From Winogradskyella undariae (GTDB lineage Bacteria; Bacteroidota; Bacteroidia; Flavobacteriales; Flavobacteriaceae): a DNA stretch of 64,000 nucleotides. Made by a program: the position numbers and the translations under genes. Positions 45,883 to 55,418 of this stretch are shown here, piece by piece. How positions within the stretch are numbered: position 1 is the stretch's first letter; the number at the start of each line of letters is the position of its first letter. The stretch covers positions 1 to 64,000 of the forward strand of contig NZ_JABTEL010000007.1 in assembly GCF_013285155.1 (NCBI RefSeq), read 5' to 3'. A model generated the notes under the pieces. That model was given only the letters and a program-made list of their open reading frames with translations. It was not told the origin of the DNA and searched no databases.

Positions 45883-47082
45883 ATGAAAAAATTACCTGTA
45901 ACGGTTTTAAGTGGTTTCCTAGGTTCAGGAAAAACCACATTGTTAAATCATATTTTACATAACAAACAAGGTTTAAAAGTTGCTGTAATTGTTAATGATA
46001 TGAGCGAAGTGAATATCGACGCACAATTCATTGAAAACGAAAACACATTATCTAGAACCGAGGAGACGCTTGTAGAAATGTCTAACGGCTGTATTTGTTG
46101 TACACTTCGTGAAGACTTAATGATAGAGGTTGAAAAACTAGCGGCTCAAAATAAATTTGATTATTTGCTCATAGAAAGTACGGGTATAAGTGAGCCTATT
46201 CCTGTTGCACAAACCTTTTCTTTTGAAAGCGAAGATGGTAAAATTGATTTAAGTCGGTTTAGTTATATAGATACTATGGTTACGGTTGTGGATGCCTTTA
46301 ATTTTTTAAAAGATTTTTCTAGTGCCGATTATTTAACCACTAGAGCACTTACAGATATAGAAGGGGATGATAGAACTATTGTAAATCTATTAACCGACCA
46401 AATTGAGTTTGCTAATGTGATTATCATTAATAAAATAGATTTAGTTAATGAGGAGCAACTTAAAGAACTTAAAAGCATTCTTCATAAATTAAATCCAGAA
46501 GCAGAAATTCATCTTACTAATCAATCAAATATAGCTTTAGGTGCTATAATAAATACGGGATTATTTGATTATGACAAAGCAGAAGCTTCTGCGGGTTGGG
46601 TAAAAGAACTTGAAAATGAGCATACTCCCGAAACTGAGGAATATGGTATTAGTTCTATTGTTTTTAGACGTCGAAAGCCCTTTCATCCAGAACGTTTTTT
46701 AAATTATTTAAATTCAGGTTTTCCTCAAAATATTATTAGGAGTAAAGGATTGTTTTGGGTGGCTTCAAGATCTAATCAAGCCTTAATATGGAGTTCTGCG
46801 GGTGGATCTTGTAAAGCGGATTCTGCTGGAGTTTGGTGGGCATCTATGCCTTTTTCAGAGCGTATAGATTACAATGCGTTTAATGAGAATCAAGCAGATA
46901 TCGAATCTAATTGGGATGTATTGTATGGAGACCGAAAAATAGAATTGGTATTTATTGGCCAATATTTAGATAAGGCAGCTGTGATGGCACAACTTGAATC
47001 TTGTTTGCTTACAGATCAAGAGGTTCTGTTGTGGGAAAATAATAGGTTCCCTCAAGAGGATCAATGGCCTGTAGTTAGATAA
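45883..47082 (+). CDS. COG0523 GTPase metallochaperone (CobW/YjiA/ZigA type)
   Basis: A G3E-family GTPase thought to deliver metal, often zinc, to client enzymes under scarcity. It has Walker A GFLGSGKTTLLNH (about 12-24), the metal motif C70-I-C72-C73, IESTGISEPIPVAQ and the specificity motif NKID (near 185). A CobW C-terminal domain (about 260-390) ends the 399-residue protein. FolE is a known candidate client elsewhere and is encoded just upstream. Confidence 0.92.
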   Translation: MKKLPVTVLSGFLGSGKTTLLNHILHNKQGLKVAVIVNDMSEVNIDAQFIENENTLSRTEETLVEMSNGCICCTLREDLMIEVEKLAAQNKFDYLLIESTGISEPIPVAQTFSFESEDGKIDLSRFSYIDTMVTVVDAFNFLKDFSSADYLTTRALTDIEGDDRTIVNLLTDQIEFANVIIINKIDLVNEEQLKELKSILHKLNPEAEIHLTNQSNIALGAIINTGLFDYDKAEASAGWVKELENEHTPETEEYGISSIVFRRRKPFHPERFLNYLNSGFPQNIIRSKGLFWVASRSNQALIWSSAGGSCKADSAGVWWASMPFSERIDYNAFNENQADIESNWDVLYGDRKIELVFIGQYLDKAAVMAQLESCLLTDQEVLLWENNRFPQEDQWPVVR

Positions 47083-47100
47083 AGAAGATTAATTTTAAAA

Positions 47101-47730
47101 ATGGTACAAACGCGTAATCTTACATTTCAATATAAAAAAAAGGATGCGATGTTTCGTTTTCCTGATATCAGTTTAGAGAAGCAAGAACACTTGCTCATTT
47201 TGGGAGCGTCGGGTATAGGTAAAACGACTTTATTGCATCTTTTAGCGGGGGTTTTGCAACCGTCTTCTGGTATTATTTTTATAAATGAAGAAGATGTAAC
47301 CACATTACACCAGCGGAAATTAGATCAGTTTAGAGGGCAAAACATAGGACTTGTTTTTCAAAAAAAACATGCTATTACCTCTTTAAATGTGCTCGAGAAT
47401 TTACAAGCACGTTTGTATTGTAGTAAAAAACCTGTCAATCAAAATAAGATTGATGCTTTATTGTCTCAATTAGATTTATTACAGCATAAAACCAGTAAAA
47501 TAAATGCCCTTAGTGAGGGGCAATTACAGCGTCTCGGTATAGCATTAGCTGTAATACATCAACCACAACTTATATTAGCTGATGAGCCTACCTCTAGTTT
47601 AGATGATAAAAATTGTAAAAAAGTTATAGAATTATTAATAAAACAAGCAGCACAAACTGAAGCTAGTTTAATTGTCATTACTCATGATCATCGAATAAAA
47701 TCCTATTTTCAAAATACCATAACGTTATGA
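47101..47730 (+). CDS. ABC transporter ATP-binding protein (LolD/MacB type)
   Basis: The 209-residue ATPase has Walker A GASGIGKTTLLHL (about 37-49), the signature LSEGQLQRLGIA (Glu for the usual second Gly), and Walker B LILADEPTSSLDD (about 158-170). The LolD-like size and the FtsX/MacB-type partner suggest a mechanotransmission-type complex. Its stop overlaps the permease ATG (ATGA). Confidence 0.9.
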   Translation: MVQTRNLTFQYKKKDAMFRFPDISLEKQEHLLILGASGIGKTTLLHLLAGVLQPSSGIIFINEEDVTTLHQRKLDQFRGQNIGLVFQKKHAITSLNVLENLQARLYCSKKPVNQNKIDALLSQLDLLQHKTSKINALSEGQLQRLGIALAVIHQPQLILADEPTSSLDDKNCKKVIELLIKQAAQTEASLIVITHDHRIKSYFQNTITL

Positions 47731-48953
47731 ATATTTGGAAAATTAGTATACAAAACATAAAAACAAAACCTTTATATACATTTTTAAGCATTTGTATTTT
47801 AGCACTTAGTATTACGCTTCTTTTAGGAATAGAACAGTTAAAACATAGTTTTAAAAACCAAATAGAAACTAATTTAGGAAAAATAGATTTAGTTATTGGA
47901 GCCAAAGGCAGTCCGTTACAATTGGTTTTAGCATCCGTATTACATTTAGACAATCCAACAGGGAATATTTCATATAGTGAAGCTAAAAAAATAGGGAAAA
48001 ACCCAAGAATTAAGTCGGTAGTGCCTATTTCTTATGGTGACAATTACAAAGGTTTTAGAATTGTAGGAACTACTAATGATTTTCAAAAAATATATCAAGC
48101 CGAATTAGAAACAGGGCGTCATGTAGAGAAATCTATGGAAGTGGTTTTGGGAGCTACTGTTGCAAAAACATTAAATATTAAAGAAGGAGATACTTTTTTA
48201 AGTTCTCATGGTTTAGTGGAAAATAGTGTGGATGTTCATGCTGATGAATTAACTGTGGTTGGTATATTAAAACCGACACAAAAAGTAATAGATCGCTTAA
48301 TTGTTACTAATTTAGAAAGTGTTTGGGATGTGCATCATCATGAAGAGGAGGTAGATGAAAATCAAACGGAGCACCATCACCATCATTATGAAACAGCGGA
48401 AGAGGAAAAGGAAATCACTTCATTATTAGTTACCTTCAAAAGTCCTAGAGCGCTTTTAACTTTTCCTATAAAAATTAACGAAAGTACCAATATGCTTGCT
48501 GCTTTACCCAAGTATGAACTTCATAAATTATATGAATATACAAGTGTCGGTTTTCAAACCATTTCTTGGATTGCCTATTTAATTTTAGTGATGTCGTGCT
48601 TAACCATTTTTATCAGCTTGTATAAAATGGTAAAAGAGCGCGCTTTTGATTTGGCTATTTTACGAACTTATGGTGCTAGCAATTTCCAGTTAATAAAAAT
48701 GGTGTTGTATGAAGGTGTACTTATAGCTTTTTTAGCATTTGCCCTTGGCTTTTTACTCGTTAAAATAGGATTAAATTATGTAGTTGATTTTATAGCCTCT
48801 AAGAGCCAGCGAAATATACTTCAAGAATTGCCTTTTCAAGAGGTCTTACACTTGGGAGGTCTTGTACTTTTAATGGTGATTTTTTCTGCAACATTAGCTT
48901 TATACCCGATTATAAAAATGAATATTTCAACAATTTTAAGTCATGAAAAATAA
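47727..48953 (+). CDS. FtsX/MacB-type ABC permease with His-rich loop
   Basis: One N-terminal membrane segment (about 15-36), a large periplasmic MacB-PCD-like domain and three C-terminal segments (about 275-298, 330-352, 370-395) give the FtsX layout. The periplasmic domain has a His/Glu-rich insert at 203-220 with His203-205 and five consecutive His at 216-220, a likely metal-binding loop. The arrangement resembles the zinc-regulated Zrg transporter genes of Vibrio. A zinc-related role is inferred from loop, operator and neighbours. Confidence 0.85.
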   Translation: MNIWKISIQNIKTKPLYTFLSICILALSITLLLGIEQLKHSFKNQIETNLGKIDLVIGAKGSPLQLVLASVLHLDNPTGNISYSEAKKIGKNPRIKSVVPISYGDNYKGFRIVGTTNDFQKIYQAELETGRHVEKSMEVVLGATVAKTLNIKEGDTFLSSHGLVENSVDVHADELTVVGILKPTQKVIDRLIVTNLESVWDVHHHEEEVDENQTEHHHHHYETAEEEKEITSLLVTFKSPRALLTFPIKINESTNMLAALPKYELHKLYEYTSVGFQTISWIAYLILVMSCLTIFISLYKMVKERAFDLAILRTYGASNFQLIKMVLYEGVLIAFLAFALGFLLVKIGLNYVVDFIASKSQRNILQELPFQEVLHLGGLVLLMVIFSATLALYPIIKMNISTILSHEK

Positions 48954-49380
48954 CCTTCTATATGTAATTGTATTTTTATCTTGCTTCTTAGGTTTTAGTC
49001 AACAAAAAATAACTTGGGAAGACTTATCAAAGGTTGATTATGAAGATAGATTTTTTCCTATTTATGAAGAATATTATAAGTACCCTACCTTTTTACCTTC
49101 TGTAAAGGCATTGGCAGGGAAGCAAATTGAAATTACAGGTTATTTTTTAAATATAGCACCAGAAGATGGCGTTTATATATTGTCTAAAACACCAATGTCT
49201 TCGTGTTTTTTTTGTGGTCAAGGTGAGCCAGATACTGTAATTGAACTTCAATTTAAAGAAGTACCAAACTTTAAAACAGATGCTGTTGTGGTTATGACAG
49301 GTAAATTAGTGTTAAATAGGAAAGATGTAGATCATTTTATTTTTATTCTTGAAGACAGTAAAGGAGAACTTGTAGATTAA
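48943..49380 (+). CDS. Exported CxxC protein, DUF3299-like
   Basis: The 145-residue protein has a signal peptide (LSCFLGFSQ, to about 20). A beta-rich domain follows with GKQIEITGYFLNI, SSCFFCGQGEPD (Cys pair near 87-90) and VVVMTGKLVL. The GYFLN and Cys region resemble DUF3299, which accompanies metal-regulated ABC genes in other bacteria. It overlaps the permease end by 11 bp, so it is probably a periplasmic accessory of this transporter. Confidence 0.7.
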   Translation: MKNNLLYVIVFLSCFLGFSQQKITWEDLSKVDYEDRFFPIYEEYYKYPTFLPSVKALAGKQIEITGYFLNIAPEDGVYILSKTPMSSCFFCGQGEPDTVIELQFKEVPNFKTDAVVVMTGKLVLNRKDVDHFIFILEDSKGELVD

Positions 49381-49398
49381 TTATTATACCATATTAAA

Positions 49399-50814
49399 AT
49401 GAACAGAAGAAATTTTTTTAAAAATGGGTCACTATTTGCATTAGGGACAGCACTATTGCATCCTTTTGATAGTTTAGCTAATGAAATTGGCCATGACGTT
49501 ACGGATAAAAATAAAAAAGCAAAGAACATTATTGTTGTGGTAAGTGATGGTATGAGTACTGGTACGCTAAATATGGCCGATTTGTATCTCTCTAGAAAAA
49601 CAGGTGTTGGTTCTAATTGGTTAGACTTATATAAAAAGAATAAAGTGAGTAGAGCGCTTATGGATATGGCATCGGCAAGTTCTATTGTCACCGATTCTGC
49701 TGCAGCTAGTTCATCTTGGGGTGGTGGAGTGAGAATTGAAAATGGCGGTTTAAATGTTAGTAAAAGTGGAGAAGCGCATCTTCCTATTTGGCAGAAATTC
49801 AAGACATCTGGAAAAAAGGCTGGTTGTGTCACTTCGGTTCCTATTACACATGCAACGCCTGCTGGTTTTTGTGTGAATTCTAAATCTCGAAATGCACAAC
49901 AAGATATTGCAGAAAAATATTTAGAACAGAAGTTTGATGTGATGATGGGTGGTGGTGGTGATTATTTTTCTTCAGATAAAAGGAAAGATAAAAAAGACAT
50001 GTATCAAGAGTTTAGGTCTAAAGGTTATCAGGTTGTGAGCACAAAACAAGCTATGCTTTCAGCAGAAACAAACAAGCCTATTTTAGGTGTTTTTAATGAT
50101 AATGCTCTTCCGTATGCTATTGATAGAGATAATAATAAAGAATTGGTTCAAAACATACCAACACTTGCTGAAATGACTAAAAAAGCCATTGAAACCATGA
50201 AAGATCATTCAGAAGGTTTTGTGTTACAGGTTGAAGCAGGGAAAGTAGATTGGGCTGCTCATGGTAACGATATTGTTGGATTAATACACGATCAAATTGA
50301 TCATGATGAGGCTATTAAAGTCGCTATGGATTTTGCAGAACAAGATGGGGAAACCTTGGTTATTATAACTACAGACCACGGTAATGCAAACCCTGGTGTT
50401 ATTTATGGATCTGATGCTAATGATAATTTTGACTCTATTCAAAACTATAAGCATACTAACGAATGGATTTTAAATGGTATTGGTAAGGAAACATCTATAT
50501 CTCAAATAAAGGAAAGAATAGATTATGCCAATAATATTGCGCTATCAAACGAAGAGAGTAAGCAATTATTAGATTATTACAAGGATATACCAAAAGCAGA
50601 TGGACTTTATAACCCAAAGCATCTTCCTTTTAATATCTTGGCTAGAATGCAAAAACCGCATAATTCAGTAGGTTGGATAAGTATGCAACATTCTGCTGAT
50701 TATGTTGAATTAGCTATGTATGGACCAGGAAGTCATCTGTTAAAGCCGTTTATAAAGAATACAGATTTACATTATTTAATGCTTGAAGCTGCTGAAATAG
50801 AAAATAAATTTTAA
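49399..50814 (+). CDS. Alkaline phosphatase, Tat-exported
   Basis: A phosphomonoesterase of the PhoA superfamily. The N-terminus MNRRNFFKNGSLFALGTALL is a Tat signal with the twin Arg. IVVVSDGMSTGT gives the first metal Asp, and IVTDSAAASSSWG the nucleophile Ser region (near 98). HGNDIVGLIHDQIDHDEA and TTDHGNANPG hold further metal ligands. At 471 residues it is full length. It needs two zinc ions and lies 18 bp after the CxxC-protein gene, so it is probably the last gene of the metal-regulated run. Confidence 0.92.
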   Translation: MNRRNFFKNGSLFALGTALLHPFDSLANEIGHDVTDKNKKAKNIIVVVSDGMSTGTLNMADLYLSRKTGVGSNWLDLYKKNKVSRALMDMASASSIVTDSAAASSSWGGGVRIENGGLNVSKSGEAHLPIWQKFKTSGKKAGCVTSVPITHATPAGFCVNSKSRNAQQDIAEKYLEQKFDVMMGGGGDYFSSDKRKDKKDMYQEFRSKGYQVVSTKQAMLSAETNKPILGVFNDNALPYAIDRDNNKELVQNIPTLAEMTKKAIETMKDHSEGFVLQVEAGKVDWAAHGNDIVGLIHDQIDHDEAIKVAMDFAEQDGETLVIITTDHGNANPGVIYGSDANDNFDSIQNYKHTNEWILNGIGKETSISQIKERIDYANNIALSNEESKQLLDYYKDIPKADGLYNPKHLPFNILARMQKPHNSVGWISMQHSADYVELAMYGPGSHLLKPFIKNTDLHYLMLEAAEIENKF

Positions 50815-50894
50815 TCTTTTTATTTTGAAACTTATTGAATTCGAATAAAATAGATGATAATTTTATATAGTGCTGTAGTAGTTAAATAATTGAT

Positions 50895-51734
50895 TTATTC
50901 ATGAATTACTAGAAATGGAATATCCGTATGGTAACTAATTTTTTCAACTCTAGAGTGAAATAAAATACTTTGAAAATAATTTAAGTTTTTTGCAACCATT
51001 GCAATCATATCAATCGATTTTTGCTCAACAAAAGACTGTATGGCATCTTCTACTTTTTTACATTCTAAATTTTGAAAGCTAGGTTTGTATTCTTCAAAAT
51101 AAGTAGAAATTATATCTAGGTTTGTAAGCTGTTCTGCATTTAGTTTAGCTTCTCTTCTTTGAATATGAACAATACTTAGGTTTGCTTTAGACGCTTTTAA
51201 AACATTTGTTAGTGGTTCTAAAGTTTTTAAATCGTATGCCAAATTAAAATCAGAAGGAAATGCCACTTCTTTGATTTCGTTATATTTTGCACATTCGGGT
51301 ACAACTAATGTTGTGCATTTTACTTTGGTAATAACATCGCCTGTATTGCTGCCTACAATATATTTTTTTAAACCAGAAGCTCCTTTTGTACCCATTACAA
51401 GGGTATTTATTTTTTTTTCTATAACATGTTTTCTTATAGATTCTAAAAAGAATCCATACTCTGTTAAGGTGTAAAAATGATGATTATCGTTAGCTTTATC
51501 TACTTCGTGTATTCTTTTTAATAAGGATGCTAACCTCTGTTTTGAAGGTTGGGTGTATAAATCATTGATTTGTTCTGCTGTTGGGGTTGTGTTACTATCA
51601 CCCCCTATAAAGCTATCTGTGATGCATACGTTAAGTATGTAGAAATTACATTTTACAGATTTATAAAAGTCGATAGCATACAAAATTGCATTCCATGAAT
51701 TTTGAGAAAAGTCTGTAGGTAGTAAAATATTCAT
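50895..51734 (-). CDS. Universal stress protein, tandem UspA domains
   Basis: The 279-residue cytoplasmic protein has two Usp folds. The first starts MNILLPTDFSQNSWNAI and has the ATP-binding signature VMGTKGASGLKKYIVGSNTG (about 115-134). The second, from about 145 (EVAFPSDFNLAYDL), lacks that signature. A -7 element TAGATTTG (51764-51757, minus) and a TGAN6TCA site (51788-51799) lie upstream. Confidence 0.92.
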   Translation of the reverse strand: MNILLPTDFSQNSWNAILYAIDFYKSVKCNFYILNVCITDSFIGGDSNTTPTAEQINDLYTQPSKQRLASLLKRIHEVDKANDNHHFYTLTEYGFFLESIRKHVIEKKINTLVMGTKGASGLKKYIVGSNTGDVITKVKCTTLVVPECAKYNEIKEVAFPSDFNLAYDLKTLEPLTNVLKASKANLSIVHIQRREAKLNAEQLTNLDIISTYFEEYKPSFQNLECKKVEDAIQSFVEQKSIDMIAMVAKNLNYFQSILFHSRVEKISYHTDIPFLVIHE

Positions 51735-51787
51735 CGTATCGATTTCTTAATATATACAAATCTATACGGATGAACAGTATTAAAATA

Positions 51788-51799
51788 TGATATTGGTCA
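51788..51799. promoter_or_regulatory. Candidate CRP/FNR-type site upstream of the Usp gene
   Basis: TGATATTGGTCA fits TGAN6TCA. It is centred about 44 bp upstream of the predicted transcription start of the Usp gene, close to a usual class II activator position. Similar sites are at 59098 and 59690. Confidence 0.45.
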
Positions 51800-51823
51800 C
51801 TAATGAAAAATAGACTTAGAAAA

Positions 51824-52891
51824 TTAATGGATATCTTGTAATTTTTGAAGGTCTAATACTTTAATTGTTCGGCCTTCCATTTCTATAATTCCTTGTTTCT
51901 TAAAATCGGACATGGTTCTTATTAAAGTTTCTGTAGCAATACCAGCAACACTAGCAAGATCATTACGAGAGATTCTAATAGGATCTTCTGGTTTTGCATT
52001 TATTTTTTCAGCAAACCTTAAAATTGTAGCAGCGGTTTTTCGTTTTACAGAACTGTATGCCATTTGAAGTAATTGATCTTTTATACCCGTTATACCATCG
52101 GATAATAATTCAATAATTTCTAATGTTATTTTATGATTTTTATCTAATACTTCTTTGAGTTCTGATTTAGAAACGCCTACCATTTCAACTTCCGTCATAG
52201 AGGTTGCGCTTTCTTTATATGGAATATTTTGGGTAAAAGAGGTGTAACCAAAAATATCATCTTCTTTATGAAGTGCTGTGGTTAACTCTTTTCCTTCTTC
52301 ATCATATTTAAAACATTTTACCACTCCACTTAATATAAGGTAGATGTAGTTGGAGTTTTTTCCTTCTTTGTAGATGCTTGCGCTTTTTTTGTATTTAAAA
52401 ACGGTTCCGTTGTCGTCAAAGAAGTTTTTTAAATCATTAAGTGTTTTTAGTTCGTCTGTACCATCTTCAACGGTGTTCTCTTCCGTAGTATTTTGGTAAG
52501 ACTCACGTTCTTCTTTTAAGATTGCAGCTTTTGCTATTCTACTTTCAATAGCGCTTATAATTTCATCTTCGCTAAAAGGTTTTGTAATATAATCGTCTGC
52601 ACCTAAGTCCATTCCTTTTCTTACATCTTGACGTTCCGTTTTGGCTGATAGAAATATAAAAGGGATAAATTTTGTGTTACTGTTTTTAGATAATTCTTCG
52701 AGTACACCATAACCATCGAGAATAGGCATCATAATATCACAGATAATAATATCTGGTAAGTGCTCATTACTCATCTCTATTCCTAATTTTCCATTAGCAG
52801 CTGTTATAACATTGTAGTCTGAAAGCTCTAATAATTCAGCTGTATTTTCTCTTAATACCGTATCGTCTTCTATCAGTAATACTGTTTTCAT
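51824..52891 (-). CDS. Response regulator fused to a CRP/FNR-type domain (1)
   Basis: A receiver domain (about 1-120; phospho-acceptor Asp52 in IICDIMMP, Lys in ITKPFSEDE) precedes a linker. A cyclic-nucleotide-binding fold follows at about 160-270 (NSNYIYLILSGVVKCFKYDE). The Crp-type HTH (about 295-345) includes SRNDLASVAGIATETLIRTM. No Cys cluster for an FNR iron-sulfur centre is seen. Its start overlaps the kinase stop by 4 bp, so the two form a two-component pair. Confidence 0.93.
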   Translation of the reverse strand: MKTVLLIEDDTVLRENTAELLELSDYNVITAANGKLGIEMSNEHLPDIIICDIMMPILDGYGVLEELSKNSNTKFIPFIFLSAKTERQDVRKGMDLGADDYITKPFSEDEIISAIESRIAKAAILKEERESYQNTTEENTVEDGTDELKTLNDLKNFFDDNGTVFKYKKSASIYKEGKNSNYIYLILSGVVKCFKYDEEGKELTTALHKEDDIFGYTSFTQNIPYKESATSMTEVEMVGVSKSELKEVLDKNHKITLEIIELLSDGITGIKDQLLQMAYSSVKRKTAATILRFAEKINAKPEDPIRISRNDLASVAGIATETLIRTMSDFKKQGIIEMEGRTIKVLDLQKLQDIH

Positions 52892-54393
52892 ATCTGTGCT
52901 TTGTTAGGAAGTTTAATCGTAAAAGTAGATCCTATATTTTCTGTGCTTTCAAAGGTAATACTTCCGTTTAAATTTTCTAAATGGTCTTTTACAATATTCA
53001 GTCCAATTCCGGTTCCTTGCATTAATAAGGCATTTTCAGCTCTAAAATAACGATTAAAGATGTTTTTTTGATCGACTTCAGGAATCCCAATACCGTTATC
53101 TATAACTTTAAATGTTGTATCGGTTTCGTCTTGTGAAATTTCAATATTTATAATGGTATGCTCAGATGAATATTTAATAGCATTATACATAAGATTAGAC
53201 AAAGAAAGTTCTACAATTTTTTCATCTTGATACAAGGATAGATCATCTATGTTTTCGGGATAATTAATATGTTGACCATCTTTTAATAACATATTAGCAT
53301 TGTAAATAACCTCATTTAGAACTTTACTAAGTTTAAAATTTGTGAATTTATAATTGATTTTACCTTTCTCTAATTTTTCAACAGAAAGAAAATCATTTAA
53401 AATAGTGTTGAGGTATTGTACTTTATCTGTAATCGTTTTTATGTGCTTTTCTCTCTTCTCTTGTTGTTCTGTTAGTTTATATTTATTCAACAAAATAGTT
53501 GAGGTTAAAATACCGCTTAAGGGAGTTTTAAACTCGTGAGATACCATTGAGAGGAACTTTGTTTTTAAATCGTTAAGTTCTTTTTCTGCAGCTAAGGCTG
53601 TTTTTAGTTCGTCAGTTCGTATCTCAACTGTTTTTTCTAAAGTTTGAGTATAATTTTTTTGTTCTGTAATATCTAAGATGATAGCCACGTAGACATCTTT
53701 GTTTCCAAATTGAGAACGTTGAAGATGAACGTTTGCAGGATATGTTGTTCCTGATTTACGTTGGTGAAGGGTTTCAAATTCAAGTTTTTCAACAGAACCC
53801 TTTTTTAATACTTCAATTTCTTTTCTAAATTGAGCTTCGGTATAATTAGGTTTAATGTCTAAGGGGGTCATTGCACTTAATTCGCTCATGTTATAACCCA
53901 AGTTTTTTTGAGCGCCATAGTTTACATTAATAAACAATAAGCTATTAGCATCAAATACGTAAACCTCATTTAGAGACTCGAGAATTATATTTGCTAAATG
54001 ATTTTTTTCTTGCTCAAGCTTTTTACGCTCTGTAATGTCTATGACTAAAGCCATAATATAATTACCTCCAAAAAGGCTAAAAGGATTTAAACTGGCTTCA
54101 ATAGGAAAAATACGGCCATCTTTTTTAGCTCCATTAATATCACGGCCATTACCCATGCTGCGTTTTTTGTTGTCTTTTACAAAGCCTTTAAAATGGTGAC
54201 CATGATTTGCGCGGTGGTTTTGTGGGATTAAAATATTTAGATGTTGGTTATTTAGTTCGTTTTCTGCGTAACCGAACATTTGTTCACCAGCCTTATTCAC
54301 TTTTACGATGTTTTGTTTCTCGTCAACAATTACAACACCTTCTGAGACAGAGTTTAAAAGAATATTAAAAATTTCTTGATTTTGTTGAAACAT
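52888..54393 (-). CDS. PAS-PAS sensor histidine kinase (1)
   Basis: A cytoplasmic kinase without membrane segments. PAS domains lie at about 5-122 and 128-250, followed by a coiled coil. The HisKA phospho-acceptor is His286 (FLSMVSHEFKTPL). The HATPase domain has NLMYNAIKYSSEH, DNGIGIPE and GTGIGLNIVKDHL. At 501 residues it is complete. It partners the receiver-CRP protein. PAS domains could sense redox, oxygen or a small ligand; no haem-binding motif is obvious. Confidence 0.93.
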   Translation of the reverse strand: MFQQNQEIFNILLNSVSEGVVIVDEKQNIVKVNKAGEQMFGYAENELNNQHLNILIPQNHRANHGHHFKGFVKDNKKRSMGNGRDINGAKKDGRIFPIEASLNPFSLFGGNYIMALVIDITERKKLEQEKNHLANIILESLNEVYVFDANSLLFINVNYGAQKNLGYNMSELSAMTPLDIKPNYTEAQFRKEIEVLKKGSVEKLEFETLHQRKSGTTYPANVHLQRSQFGNKDVYVAIILDITEQKNYTQTLEKTVEIRTDELKTALAAEKELNDLKTKFLSMVSHEFKTPLSGILTSTILLNKYKLTEQQEKREKHIKTITDKVQYLNTILNDFLSVEKLEKGKINYKFTNFKLSKVLNEVIYNANMLLKDGQHINYPENIDDLSLYQDEKIVELSLSNLMYNAIKYSSEHTIINIEISQDETDTTFKVIDNGIGIPEVDQKNIFNRYFRAENALLMQGTGIGLNIVKDHLENLNGSITFESTENIGSTFTIKLPNKAQI

Positions 54394-54692
54394 CTTAAAA
54401 ATGATTGGTTTTAAAATAAGATAAAGATAAAAATCCTATTCAATATATCAAGACTACAAGTATTAACTTGTAACAGTTCTTATTAACATATTTAAAGTGT
54501 TCTTTGTGTTGAAAACTTTATCATGAGTTTTTTTAAGGATTACGCTCTAAAACACGAGCTTTTTTAAACGTTTACTAATCTTATTGCAAATTGTATATCT
54601 ATTTAGTACTCGCACAAATGAATCGTTATTCTTATTAAAAATGTTAATTTGCATACTAAGACCATTTGATCCCAAAATAGTATTGCAATTTT
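54394..54692. other. Divergent intergenic region
   Basis: This 299-bp AT-rich gap separates kinase (1) from the rightward DUF6134-like gene. It holds TTGTAACAG at 54468-54476, a word shared with the regions before 55419 and 59182. I see no gene. Confidence 0.4.
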
Positions 54693-55289
54693 ATGATTCG
54701 TGATTTTATATTTATTATCGTTTTTATCACTCTAGGAGGTGCTTCTGGTCCATTAAAAGAAAATCTAAATTTCGATATTGTTCATAAAGGAGATGTGATT
54801 GGCAGTCTTAAGGCAACTAAAACAGTAAAAGACTCTAAGGTTTATTACGAAAGCTCTACAACTATTAAAACTAGAATTATAAAAGACATTAGTGTTAATT
54901 ACAAATACAATGTTGTCTTTAATGATGATTTGCTAGAAGCATCTGTTGTAGATATTACGGTGAATAAAAAGCCACATGCTAATACACATACACAAAGAGA
55001 AAATTCAGCTTATCAAGTAGTAAAAGACGGTAAAGATGAAGGACTTTTAGAGACTTCTATTTATAATGCAACCATTCAGCTTTATTTTGAAGAACCTAAA
55101 AATATTACGCGTTGTTACTCTGAGCAAGCAGGAGATTTTAATACACTAGAAGACTTGGGTAATCATTCTTATAAAAAAGTGAATTTAAAAGGAAGAGAAA
55201 ATATTTATTATTACAAAAAAGGTGTTTTAGAAAAAGCAACGATTGATGGAGGTTTAATTAAATTTGAAATCATTGCAAGAAATAAATAA
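54693..55289 (+). CDS. DUF6134-like exported protein
   Basis: The 198-residue protein has a signal peptide (about 1-19). The beta-rich body follows with FDIVHKGDVIGSLKATK, YESSTTIKTRII and the C-terminal GVLEKATIDGGLIKFEI, the pattern of DUF6134 proteins. No function is known. It lies between the two kinase/regulator pairs. Confidence 0.65.
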   Translation: MIRDFIFIIVFITLGGASGPLKENLNFDIVHKGDVIGSLKATKTVKDSKVYYESSTTIKTRIIKDISVNYKYNVVFNDDLLEASVVDITVNKKPHANTHTQRENSAYQVVKDGKDEGLLETSIYNATIQLYFEEPKNITRCYSEQAGDFNTLEDLGNHSYKKVNLKGRENIYYYKKGVLEKATIDGGLIKFEIIARNK

Positions 55290-55387
55290 TACCTTGGTTT
55301 TTTATTGAAAATAGTACAATTAATATTTTGAAGAACTTTGGAAATATTTCGTTTTAATTATTTAACATCTGTTTAAAACCAAGCTTG

Positions 55388-55401
55388 TACATTTGTAACA
55401 G
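55388..55401 (+). promoter_or_regulatory. Promoter -7 element of the patatin gene with TTGTAACAG
   Basis: TACATTTG (55388-55395) matches TAnnTTTG, and TAACAG follows at once. The same TACATTTG plus T(A/T)ACAGAA arrangement occurs at 59133-59148. Confidence 0.55.
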
Positions 55402-55418
55402 AACTAAAAACCGGAAGT

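Noticed and set aside
49377..49832. 151-codon minus-strand frame
   Set aside because: It is the antisense of the alkaline phosphatase gene, whose frame has clear catalytic motifs.
54530..54570. GCTC...GAGC hairpin followed by T-run
   Set aside because: The stem is only 4 bp and no gene ends nearby, so it is probably chance in AT-rich DNA.
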